NCBI RefSeq assembly: GCF_000499385.1
Contig: NW_013651701.1
Coordinates: forward strand, 4,751 to 68,750
Origin: Eimeria necatrix
Taxonomy: Eukaryota; Apicomplexa; Conoidasida; Eucoccidiorida; Eimeriidae
Direction: 5' to 3'
Length of the DNA: 64,000 bases
Every line of letters begins with the position of its first letter. Within the stretch, counting starts at the first letter, position 1. Below are positions 10,623 through 20,439 of the stretch, piece by piece. Under the pieces are notes generated by a model. That model was not told the DNA's origin. It did no database searches and saw only the letters and a program-made list of their open reading frames with translations. The position numbers and the translations under genes are program-made.

Positions 10623-10901
10623 CCCCTCGGCTCCCAGGACTCAGATCTTGTTTCGCTTTCATGATGGCCAAAGAACTGCGCAGCACTTCCCCACAAGTGC
10701 AACAGTGCAGCAGCTCTTTGACTTTGTGGAAAGGCAAGTTGCTGCTGGCTTCGCGCAGTGTATGTACACCTGAGAAGCTGCCGCCCCAGCTCATTGCAGA
10801 ACTGGAATGCAGCATTTAAATTCTTTTTCAGCATTTAAATGCCATTTACTTGCCCCACACCAGGCTAGAGGAGAACGCACTCAATGTTTGCTTCGTACGG
10901 A

Positions 10902-10951
<50 letters not shown>

Positions 10952-11083
10952 AGGGTGGCCCCCGCGCCTGGAGGCTTCTCCTTGCTAGAGGGTTTCCCCC
11001 CGAGGCCGCTGTCGGCGGCCCGAAGTGCCACTTTGCAGGAGGCGGGATTGTTAAATGCAACTCTGTCTCAGAAGCTCTCATAA
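9490..11083 (+). CDS. SHP1: p47/Shp1-type SEP+UBX cofactor of p97/CDC48 (5' end not found)
   Basis: Adaptor that binds the AAA ATPase p97/CDC48 in membrane fusion and ubiquitin-dependent processing. Conserved pieces occur in order on the plus strand but in different frames, so the gene is spliced: about 9520-9630 (NSFSGGERSGLAIQNPSS, the motif preceding the SEP domain); 9875-9980 (VSIYKNGFRVDEGEFRPF, start of SEP); 10090-10170 (PRELQQGGRQVHVLLDDRHE, end of SEP); 10480-10520 (LFGGEGQSLSGDR); 10640-10745 (ILFRFHDGQRTAQHFPTS, UBX beta-grasp); 10960-11083 (FSLLEGFPPRPL and LQEAGLLNATLSQKLS, end of UBX). The sequence between the blocks is nearly pure CTG and probably intronic. Usual p47 length is about 370 residues. 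The N-terminal UBA exon was not seen, so 9490 is a minimum. Confidence 0.82.
10757..10771. repeat. Variant palindrome AGTGTATGTACACCT at the UBX exon end
   Basis: This is a near-palindrome with one mismatched pair, like copy 3 in EF-G. It sits where the UBX reading frame ends and contains GTATGT, a plausible 5' splice site. The actual donor could instead lie slightly upstream (around 10737). Confidence 0.6.
10903..10952. repeat. (CTG)n run ending in an apparent splice acceptor
   Basis: About 16 CTG units run directly into CTGCAG, followed by the last UBX exon. The run supplies the pyrimidine-containing stretch in front of the presumed AG acceptor. Confidence 0.65.
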
Positions 11084-11260
11084 TTGCATGCATGCATCCA
11101 AAAGCCCCAATTGCATGCATTCAAAAGCCCCAATTGCATGCATTCAGAAGCCAGAATTGCATGCATTCAGAAGCCAGGATTGCATGCACTAGAAGCCAGG
11201 ATTGCATGCATTCAGAAGCCAGAATTGCATGCATTCAGAAGCTGGCAAAGTTGCATGCAG
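11082..11260. repeat. 23-bp TGCATGC minisatellite at the p47 stop codon
   Basis: Seven tandem units of about 23 bp, consensus AATTGCATGCATTCAGAAGC plus CAG, starting within the TAA stop (11081-11083). The first unit is 27 bp because of an extra GCAT, and one is 22 bp. Two early units end in CCCC instead of CCAG. A partial eighth TGCATGC follows at about 11251. Every unit carries the TGCATGC core. Confidence 0.92.
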
Positions 11261-11418
11261 TCCGAGCAGCATTTGCACTTCGGGTGTACAGACACACCTG
11301 CTGCGCGCACCCCTGCAGAGCGCCGACACTGTTCACTCACTAATTTATTTTGTTTGCATTCTTGCGGGCAAAGCCAGGCGTGAGCCCGTGGCCCGGCTGC
11401 ACTTGCTGCTGACTAGCC

Positions 11419-11472
<54 letters not shown>

Positions 11473-11593
11473 CGGGCGGGCTCGTGGGTTTTTTTGCCGA
11501 AGTCGCCAAGCCGCGTTTCTGGGGCGTGCAAGAAGCTGCCTTGCAGCCCTTTGAAGCCGTGCCATTTAGGTCTATGCTCGCAGCAAATCATGT

Positions 11594-11634
<41 letters not shown>

Positions 11635-12164
11635 TACATACATCAGTAGCTCGAAGCAAGTCATTTGCAGCAGCAGTTATTAAATATATTAGAAGCTGCG
11701 GGTCTACACAAGAATGGCTTCTCTAGGCTCCATGAAAGCTCACAAGAAACGCACAGCTGCAGAGTGCTGCTTCCCCCACGGGGCTGTTGGAGGCAGAAGG
11801 CCACAAAAATGCCTTTTTCACTCATTGAATGGTCAGCTGGTGTTTGCTGGCCACTGGGAAAAGGCAAAGGACCAGTGGTCTGGTCCATTCGCGTGAGATC
11901 GGCGGGTCGCAGTCAGTGGTTCTGGTGGCTGTGGCCACAGGAGTGGATCTGCTGCAGACAGAAAGATTTTTTTTTTGGAAGTCAGCGCGAGTGTTTCGGA
12001 ATTAAAAAAGGTTTCCCTTCGTCTTGGAAGTCAGCAGAAATGTTTCAAAATTAAAAATGCAGAAAGGCGACAGCAGGCAAGCCTCCTCACACCGGAAACA
12101 TGAATGCGCACAGAACTAGCGGGAGAGCTTCCCGCGGCTTTGGCTGAACAACTCGGCTGTGGAC
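11261..12164. other. Repeat-rich to repeat-poor transition, no certain gene
   Basis: The region holds a decayed palindrome relative (GGTGTACAGACACACC, about 11283), a (CAG)n run of about 17 units (11419-11471) and one of about 12 units (11593-11630). Between them is a short coding-looking plus-strand stretch (AGGLVGFFAEVAKPRFWGV) that could be an isolated exon. Past 11.7 kb the trinucleotide runs become sparse. Confidence 0.45.
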
Positions 12165-12358
12165 TCAGCCCTTCTGCCACAACTCCTCTTCGAGAAATAA
12201 AATGAATTGAAGAGCATTAAGCCGCGGTGTTGGCTGGGCCCCCGCGGTTACAGCGCGCAGCATTAAGTACTGCAAGACACTGCCTGTGGAGGCTTCCAAG
12301 GTCACTTCTGGGGGCCGCAGCACATTGCTGCTGTCAATAAGGAGCAACCTAAACAAGA
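12165..12358 (-). CDS. Possible terminal exon of an unknown gene
   Basis: Minus-strand open block preceded by a convincing acceptor (TTTCTTGTTTAG) and reading LLLIDSSNVLRPPEVTLEAS, then LNALQFILFLEEELWQKG and a stop. Composition is protein-like and free of repeats. A further open block upstream (to about 12518) may be another exon. No family is recognised and no start was found. Confidence 0.35.
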
Positions 12359-12951
12359 AATCAGAAAAATTTTGCTTTCTCTGCCCGTATTCTTTCTGCT
12401 GCTGCAGTTGAATGGCTGACGCGTTGCTGCTTAATTTGAACTCTCTGTTGCGCCGCTGCAGGACGGCGCCTCCCACGCCACGAGAGGCGTTCAGAATAAT
12501 TTTTCGCGCAAATACCAATTAAATTGAATCTAAATAATCTAGTCACTGACAACATTCAATTTCGAGGCTTTATGGCACAGATGGGGGGCGGTTTGCTGCA
12601 GGTTCTCGACGTGCAGTGGCTTGTGGGTGGACCAGACCAAATGCAGTTGGGTCTTTGCACGCCTTAAAACAGGGGCTGCTGCTCGCCTGACAGTAACAGT
12701 TGAATGTGTCTAAATTTAGAAAGACAGAATATTATCAACTCTTGAAGTTACGCTGGCGTAGGCGTGCTTTTTGAGCGCGTTGCAGCGCACTATTCGCCTG
12801 CGGGGAAATTCGAAGGCCGAGTGAAACTGCGCCTCCAACTGCCCTGCAAATTCGGGTTTCTCCGGCCCCGAGTTCGCAGCAAAACACTTGAAGATTGTGC
12901 ATCTTTTGGGGGAGCCTCTTTTGCAAAAAAGTTCCCCGAGCTTTCCCGAAG

Positions 12952-14484
12952 ATGTCGAGGTGAGCTGCTTACCCAACGCTGCGCACGCTGCTGCATGTGC
13001 CGCTGCAGCAATTTGTGAAATTGGTGCAGCCTCAGCTTGTTTCTCCTGCTGCGATGGTGAAGTGCAGCTTCTGCGGCGTATGTGAAGCCAAAATGTGTCC
13101 ACGAATAGAGTGCTTTTCAAAATCGACAGAAAGAACCAAAAAAGTCTGCTGCGTTGCTCTTCAACTTCAGCGAAAAGCGACTCGGGAGTGACCCAATTGC
13201 AGTCCAAGATGGCCACTTGTACACCGCCGACCAAATCTGCATTCCTTCTACTTGCGCCGGACATGTAAAGGGCATTCTCATTCCGCAGGGTTTGTTGCGC
13301 GACAGAATAGAGAAGATGGTAAGAGCACATTTCAGAAGTTTCTGTAAAGATGGACTCAGTAAAATCTGTTCAGACTCATTTGAAGTCCTTTGTCCAGGCA
13401 TTTTAATTGTATTTACTTCAGTTAGCAGCATCAGGGTAGCTTTCCTGTGTCCGAAGCTGGCGTGTTGAATCTTTTTTTGTTTCCTTCAGGCCTACGACAT
13501 TCGCAAACACTATAAAGAGGGCGAGCTCCACTTGCTTTGCCTTTTGAAGGGCGCTCGAACCTTCTTTGGCGACCTCAGTGCCTCCATTTTCAAGCAGGGG
13601 AGGTGGGCTCTCTTGCGAGTTATTCTTCTTTTTTTTGAACATTTCAAACAAGCAACTGATATCAGCTTGTTTTGCATTTTGTTCTTCTCTTTATCACCGT
13701 TTCTTTGCTTCCTTTAGAGCTAGCGAGCTAAGTGTCCGATTTTTCTCTGCCGCTGCGCTTTCCTCTTAGCCTAGACAGCAGTGGCCGCAGCCTCGAGCTG
13801 TTTCACCACTACGTGCAAATCAGCACTTACCGAAACTGCGCAGCAACTGGGCAGGTGAGACTTCACGAGATGAAGCGAAAAGCAGTTTCTGCACGTAGTC
13901 CCGCGGCCGCAGCCCCAGTGCCAAACCCCAAGTTCTGAATCCTTAGACCCAAATCGCGGCTATAGGACTGAACAAGTTCTGTTCTGGGGGCTGCAAAATG
14001 CAACTTAGTGCATTTTTCGACCCTTTGTCGGGCCAAATGCTGCTTTATTCAGGTGAAGTTCGTGGCAGACCAGCTGACGTGCCTGAAGGGCAAAGACGTG
14101 CTCATTGTTGACGACGTCGTGGAAAGCGGGAACACCTACAGACATGTCCGGGAGTGGCTGGCCCAGTTCGAGCCCAAAAGCGTGCGAACTGTTGGCCTTT
14201 TGCAAGTCAGGTGGGCACTGGGCCGCTGCGTTTCGAACGAGATCTGCAGGCCCGCAGTGCTGCTTTCGAATGCTGCACGAGCCTGGGATAGGCCGCTGAA
14301 TTGGCGCCATCTGTTGTTCTATTTCTGCAGAGTCAAGGGAAAGATGCCGCTGGTGGACTTCGTCGGATTTACAGGACCTACGGAGTGGTTCGTTGGGTAC
14401 GGAATAGACTACAACGATCGCTTTCGGGAAGTGCCTCATGTGTGTGTTCTGAGCGACGAAGCGAAGAAGGCCCTCGCCGTGTGA
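12952..14484 (+). CDS. HXGPRT: Hypoxanthine-xanthine-guanine phosphoribosyltransferase
   Basis: Purine salvage enzyme joining hypoxanthine, xanthine or guanine to PRPP. Six exons fit in phase: 12952-12959, 13171-13318, 13490-13602, 13770-13854, 14053-14210 and 14331-14484, giving 666 nt and 221 residues (the Toxoplasma enzyme has about 230). All introns have GT-AG ends (for example AG^GTGAGC after the first 8 nt). Conserved parts: the N-terminal YTADQICIPSTC and IPQGLLRDRIEKMAYDIRKH, LLCLLKGARTFFGDL, the PRPP-binding motif VLIVDDVVESGNTY (residues 134-147), and VDFVGFTGPTEWFVGYGIDY and HVCVLSDEAKKA near the end. The motif has ESGNT where ETG/DTG is usual. The 8-nt first exon is inferred from phase and splice consensus; the other exons are very secure. 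Confidence 0.95.
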
Positions 14485-15266
14485 CTACACGAAACTGCTG
14501 CCCTCTGCTGCTAGATATATCTACACGATACTGCAGCAATTTGCCGCTAGATGCTAGGCATCTTAGAGCTGCTGAACATGCATTCAAGCAAAGTACGCCC
14601 TCAGCGGGGCTGCTTTCCGCTTTGCAGTACGCTGGCAGAGGCACGTGCCTGCTGCTAGCTAGATGGAAAAGAAAAACTTTGTTTCGTTTCGCTCGTCGAA
14701 CATGCAGCGAAAGGTCAAATGTATCCGACTGTAGGGATGTAGTTTCAAAATCCTCGAAACGGGTATTTACAACAGGCATGGGCTGCCCAACACATGAAAT
14801 TGAACGTGAGCAGTGCACCCGCGGACTGTGGAAACGTCACAGCCGCACATGCCTCAAGGAGGACTCTTTGGCTTCATAGCTATGTATCTAACTTGCTGGA
14901 GGTGTTTCTGGAACCTACACAGCGGCTCATGCAGTCAAGAATGAGGCGTACGGCAAGACCCCCAGGAACCCGTACTGCGCATTGATGCATGCAGTGCCTC
15001 GCCCCGCGCCAAGTGTCCACCCCTGCACTTAAATAGCGAAATTTTCGCACCTGACATTGTAAGGCGGACACCCGACAGCCAGCGCGGCTGCGAAGTGGCT
15101 GCTGGCCCGGGAAGCTCGGCGACGGAGTGCAGGCGCTGCACCTCGCCGGAACGCCGCAGCAGGGCTGCTTGACAAATAGAACACAAATGCAGGAAAAAAG
15201 AAGACTTGGAAGCGCCTGAGGGCCTCGCGTGCGCTGCTGCGCGCTGCTGCGCGCTGCAGCGGCAGG
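14485..15266. other. Intergenic between convergent HXGPRT and transporter genes
   Basis: No protein-like frame. This should be the shared 3' region of two converging genes. A small GCTGCTGCGC repeat lies at about 15232-15258. Confidence 0.4.
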
Positions 15267-15807
15267 TCACTTGTACAGCAGCGCGAAGTAAAGCCCTGAC
15301 ATGATCCCCAGGATCAAGCTGACGATGGCGACGGGCCCCACGTGTTTCTTGTCCGCCACGTCGGGGACAGCGTCGACGCTGTAAATGAAAGCCAGCGTGG
15401 CGAACCAGCCGTGAGAAACTGACAAGAAGACCATTTCGCAGAGTTGAAACCAGAAAGCGTTGAAGACGGCGCTGCCCGCGAGGTGCTTGCTGAGGAAAAA
15501 GGGCGCGTAGAGCCCCAGCCGCAGCGCAGTCAGCCACGGCAGCAGCCGCGGAGAAAACATTATTAGCCCTTTCAAGAAACGGCCTTGTTCTGCAAAGGCG
15601 CACAGCGACTTGCCCAGCGTGTCCCCGAAGGGAAACACCCCCAGCAGCCACACCAGGTGGTTCTTGGGGGCCCCCTCGGTGGCCCACTGCAGGGGCCCCA
15701 CTCTGGGGAATAGATTGCAGGTGACGAAGAACAGCACGAAGACGCAGCCAATGGGCACTCCCGAGTGCCGCAGCACTCTGCAGAGCGGGCTGCGCTTCTG
15801 CGGCGCT

Positions 15808-15839
<32 letters not shown>

Positions 15840-16679
15840 CACGGAAGCCACCTCCTGCAGCTCCGTGCAGCCGCTGGCGCTCTTCGCCACCTCCGAAGAA
15901 CTCTCCGCCCGCGCCTGAGACACCGCCTGCCGCGCCCCCCGCTGCCGAATGCTCAGCCCTATCAAGACTATGCAAAGAAGGCCAACTGCAGCACTGACAG
16001 CAGCAGTGACGTTGACCAGCGCAGCCACGTCTTCGCGCACGGAGATGTCCACTGCTGTGTAAGACAAAATGCCCACCAACACCACTGAGAAGATCGCCCC
16101 GAAGCCCTGGCCCGCGCTGTAGACCCCCACCTGGTTCACGGGCATTACGGCTGCGTAGGAGAAGCCGCTGCCCTGCACGAGGCCGCTGCCGCTGCCCAGC
16201 ACCAGGCACAGCGCATGCAGCAGCGCAATGCGGGTGTTCAGCGGGCCGTAGATCACGCACGGGCCCAGCACGCCGCACATCACCGAGCCCAGAAACAGCC
16301 CCAGGTGCAGCCAAATCTCCTTCAGAGAACCCGCAAACATCAAAAACACCTGCACCAACAAATTCCCCACCTGAAACACCCCCAAAAGCGAGTTTCCCGC
16401 GTCCCAGCCCTCCAGAAACTGCTCCGTCATGTACGGCAGCAGGTACAACACGTTGTTCCACGCGAACAGCGAGCTCATCCCGAGAAAGAAAAAGGCCGTC
16501 GTCGTCGCCCACCACTCGCAACGAGATATTACAACTTTTCCTCCCTCGGAAGCCGCTTTTGCAGAGTCTTCGCTGCCCTTTGCGGGCACGTCGATCGCCG
16601 TAGAAGCCACATCCTGCTTGGGTGAGGAGGTGCCTCGAGAGGCAGCCTCCACGGCCTCTTTGTGCCCGCCCACAGACAT
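15267..16679 (-). CDS. Equilibrative nucleoside transporter (ENT family)
   Basis: Plasma-membrane carrier for nucleosides or nucleobases; purine import is essential in these parasites because they cannot make purines. Single exon, 470 residues. After a polar, Lys/Ser-rich N-terminus of about 55 residues come about eleven hydrophobic segments. TM1 (about residues 57-84) holds the ENT signature region LGMSSLFAWNNVLYLLPY. TM4-TM5 carry QGSGFSYAAVMPVNQVGVYS and SAGQGFGAIFSVVL, matching ENT patterns. The large cytoplasmic loop between TM6 and TM7 (about residues 240-310) contains a 12-residue Ala tract from CAG repeats. It converges on HXGPRT, pairing import and salvage in one locus. ENT family assignment is good; substrate is inferred. 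Confidence 0.88.
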
Positions 16680-16699
16680 ACCCTCGACGGGAACTTGAA

Positions 16700-19600
16700 A
16701 CGCAAGTTCAGAATTTTCTACAGACCGCCGCTACTAGTTTTCGTCGTTGGAGTGCTTCTTGCTGTGCCCCACAGCTCGATTTCCTTTGACGCGCCCAAAC
16801 ACCGGGCGACCACCTTAAATTCGCGGTAAAAAGTCAACCAGATTAAAAACTCTGAATTAAAAAAAGAGAAAAACATGCAAAAAACAGGTCTGGACGCCGT
16901 CCTTTTCCCAAGTGTGTTTTCAGTTCCCGTGGCTTTCTCAGGCAACCACAACGGTCAGCTCAAGCCACGTTCGTGAGCGACAGCACCAGCATGCGGCACG
17001 TTCTAAAAAAATAGCCCAAAACATGCTTATTTACGCGAAATTACCCATTTCAATTCATCAATCACCATAATTCCGTTTATCAGGACATCCAAATGCAAGA
17101 AGATCTAATGAACTTGAAACATTTTGCCAGATCCTTTCTGGGTCAGCGCCAGGTGGGGTAGTGCGCAGTGCTGGCATGGAAGCGGATGGCCAAATGGACT
17201 GTGCCAAAGCTCATCTTGTTTTTATGTTAATTAAAACCCATAGTTATTGTAATTATGGGTGGAAGATAGTGTTTTCTGTGGCTGAACACTACTGGCCTCG
17301 CACAGGTAGTGGCCGCTGTCGCTTCTCACTACCACCACGCGCACCACCTTACGTGCAAACTGAGACTAAAGCTTCAATCATCCTAAGAACACGTTAACAA
17401 TGGCGAACTATGCTAATTAAGAGATCTGGGTTCTTTCTAGACTGGTACAAGCTAGCTCCTTCGTGTTAAAGGCAAGTTTTGGCACCAGCCGCTGCAGTGG
17501 AACGTCTGCAATGCGCTGCAAAGTTATAGTATCGTGCCCTTGAAGCTCCCTCGTTTGCACCAAGCTCAATAAAGTGCTCAGCGCTAAATTGGCTTTCTTA
17601 ATGGGGAGCTCGAGGCACAGCCTTTCTTCAGTCGCAAGTTCGGGCTGATGGGGTGATTCAAGGGGGGAAGTGGGCAGCTCATGATGCTCGCAGCTAGTAC
17701 TCACCAGAATCTGTAACTAGAATTCGTACCAAACAGGAAGTAGAAGGCTAAAATGAAGGATGATCGAAGTCTATAGTCACAAAACGCATTAGACAGGCTC
17801 ATTAGGCAGGCACTGGCAAGCAACAGAGAATTTCGAAACTTTGGCTACGAAGAGGCACCTTCCTAACAGGTTTTAGCCGCAAAAAGTCGGTGGCCTATTT
17901 ATTGGGGCTCTTGCTGTCAATAAAGGCTTCCGGAATTTGAACAGAAAAAGGGATCCGTTGTGCACCAGGCTGTCAGTCCGACCTCCGACCTGCCAGCCCC
18001 TCAGCGTCCAAAAGCAACAAAAAGAAAATAAGGTATCTTTGCATGCGCAGAATGTATAGACTGAACACGTTCAGCCTAAGTAACTTGCACTTGCAACTCC
18101 ATAGCAGGGTGCATTGCAGCCTGAGGCAGCCGCTCCGCGCCATTCCATCTTCGCCAACGGCTATTTTGGGCAGCGCACCATTGCGAGGTCATTCAGAGGT
18201 CTTTTACAGATATTTTCTAGTGCAAAATTGTGCGTCAGTTTGTCTTTGTTACTTTAATCGCCGTAGCGAACATCTTTCCTCTGCTAGCTGCATTGAAATC
18301 TCGTGCTTTCCCATACATTTCCAGGAACCCCAAGGCGTAGCATTGCGTTTTATTTTATAAATATACTATTAGGCAGGAGCGTATGGTTTCACGTACAGGG
18401 CCTGCTGTCTAGACATCCCTGGAACTCTATGCACAGGCTCTCTCCGCCTAACCCATTGGAAATCTTCCTCCTCTCAGGCAGAATGGTTGAAGCGAAAAGT
18501 GTTTCGACGCAACTATTCCAGCCCTACACTGATCTGTCTTAAAGACAAAAAGAGGCAAAATAGCTTTTGTTTTAGAAACGAAACTACTGGGGGCCAAGCA
18601 CGCAGAGTTTCGCTCAGTAGTTTGCCACTGAAGAGCCAGAAACCAAACCTGCACTGAAAGCCAGGGATGCAGTAGAGCTCTGATTCCCTTTGCGGCACAG
18701 GCCTATCGTGGCTATCACTATTCCCTATGCTGTTCCTTACTGGCCGTCTCAGTTTCCCTCAATTAGACCGAAGCAGCCTTCGTTGTTTAGGGACCTCATC
18801 ACGAATGTTTCGCATGCTGAATAGCGTGGTGCGTAAGGCCTCGTAGAGCTGTTTACTAGAGGTCTAGGACTGTGTGTAGTGTTGGAAATATACAATTAGG
18901 GAAACGCATATGATTTCACGTACAGGGCCACAACTCTTCGTAGTCTTGTGTCTTGCCACTGCGCTCATTTCAAGTTGTTTGCGGTCGCTAAGCGCACTAA
19001 AGCTAATTAATGCCTCGGAGCAAACAACTACTACTGCATGAAGGCCTATGAGTCCGCAGGGCCAGGCCCACGTCACCTGAAGATGAAGGCCCATCAGAGT
19101 TTCGCATGTGTAGATAGGCTTGAGGAATGAAGAAACTGTAGCGGTCGGTGAAGCTGCGTTAAGCCAGCCTCCCATACTGCCAGCATTGCAAAGAGTTGCT
19201 TGTCTATGCTTGAACCGCAAGCACGAGCTACCAAAAGAAATAAATAATTCAAGAGTGATTACAGCCGTGCTTTACATGTAAAGTCTGCAGCCCCCTTGGT
19301 GCATTAAGAAAGCCCCTCCACCTTTTCATCAAGTCAACAATTTCATTCGCCAGCTGCTGCTCACGCCGGCTCCAAGTGATTGCTTCCGGCTAAAGCGCAA
19401 GAGATTCTGGCTAGCCCCTCTTTTACACGCCTCCCCTACAGGAATAGCCGCGCACCGTAGCACGTGTGAACGCATGCATGCGCCTATCAGCATTCCAGCA
19501 TAACGCAACATTTAAACCTGTGTAGGCACTCGCGCAATCCTCCAATTGGGCTTCTACCGGTTTTGTGCAGCTTGAATAAGTGCCGTGTTTCGGAACGTCG

Positions 19601-20430
19601 TGCATCTTCAGCTTGGCACGAAATGAACTAATCTGTTCAGAAGCGTGCTGGTACTGTCACTCCCTGAACTACTGGGCTGTTAGCTTAAGACCTTCCGGGG
19701 ACTAGCTAGGCTTCTAACATTCTAGCTAGGCTTCTAACAGTCCGTAGGTGTCTTAAAGTCTCTGCGAACAAAACTTCGCAAATGTGATGCTATCTTAAAC
19801 AAACACGGTATGAGTTCAAGGACAAGGACAGCTTGTCAAGACGATGCCGTGTTCTAAACCAGCAAGTAGCCTTCGTTGACACAACAACATAGCCACTGGA
19901 GCCTAAAACAGTGCATCACTGCGGCTGATTTAGAAACAGATGGTCTAAACACAAACGCATCAACTCAGTGTAAACGCATCGGTAGCCGCTTCTGCGTTCC
20001 CGGCTGCTTAACGCCACAATCGAATCCATCAGCAGAAAATGATTCAGCTCGGCTTCGATAGCGGGACACACCAAACGTGAAGTGTTGAGGCCAAATTGTT
20101 GAAAAAAACCTGCTATTTTAATGCAGCAAAGGTGCGTGTACGCATCAGCCCCTGAAGCCACGTTGTGTGTCTGTATGAATCAAACACAGCGCCAGCTGCC
20201 TCTGCCTTCCTAGGAAAACGAGTCGCCTCAGCAACACCTGTTCGCTCTAATTGAACAGTCCACTAAGCGTGCAATGGTTGACTATACGGCAATGCTGCGA
20301 GTGTCGCAAGAGCGCCTGTTTACGCCGCCAGGTCAGTTGTAGCCTGGCATTCAATGTGCATGTTTCACATCTGTGTTGTCTAGGAAAATGAATGTATGAA
20401 CCCAGGAAATGCAGCTCTTCATTCCCCATG
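16700..20430. other. Long repeat-poor stretch without a supported gene
   Basis: Both strands were read. Open frames are short and lack domains or low-complexity bias. The transporter promoter should lie near 16680-16950. A short direct duplication sits at 19702-19739, and a CGCATGCATGCG palindrome at about 19471-19482. Short exons could be missed. Confidence 0.4.
19702..19739. repeat. Tandem duplication, two 20-bp units
   Basis: CTAGCTAGGCTTCTAACA occurs at 19702-19719 and again at 19722-19739, separated by TT. Confidence 0.85.
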
Positions 20431-20439
20431 AGCCGCAGG

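Noticed and set aside
11419..11630. CAG arrays as a possible CRISPR or centromere-type repeat
   Set aside because: Plain trinucleotide runs without spacers; eukaryotic context.
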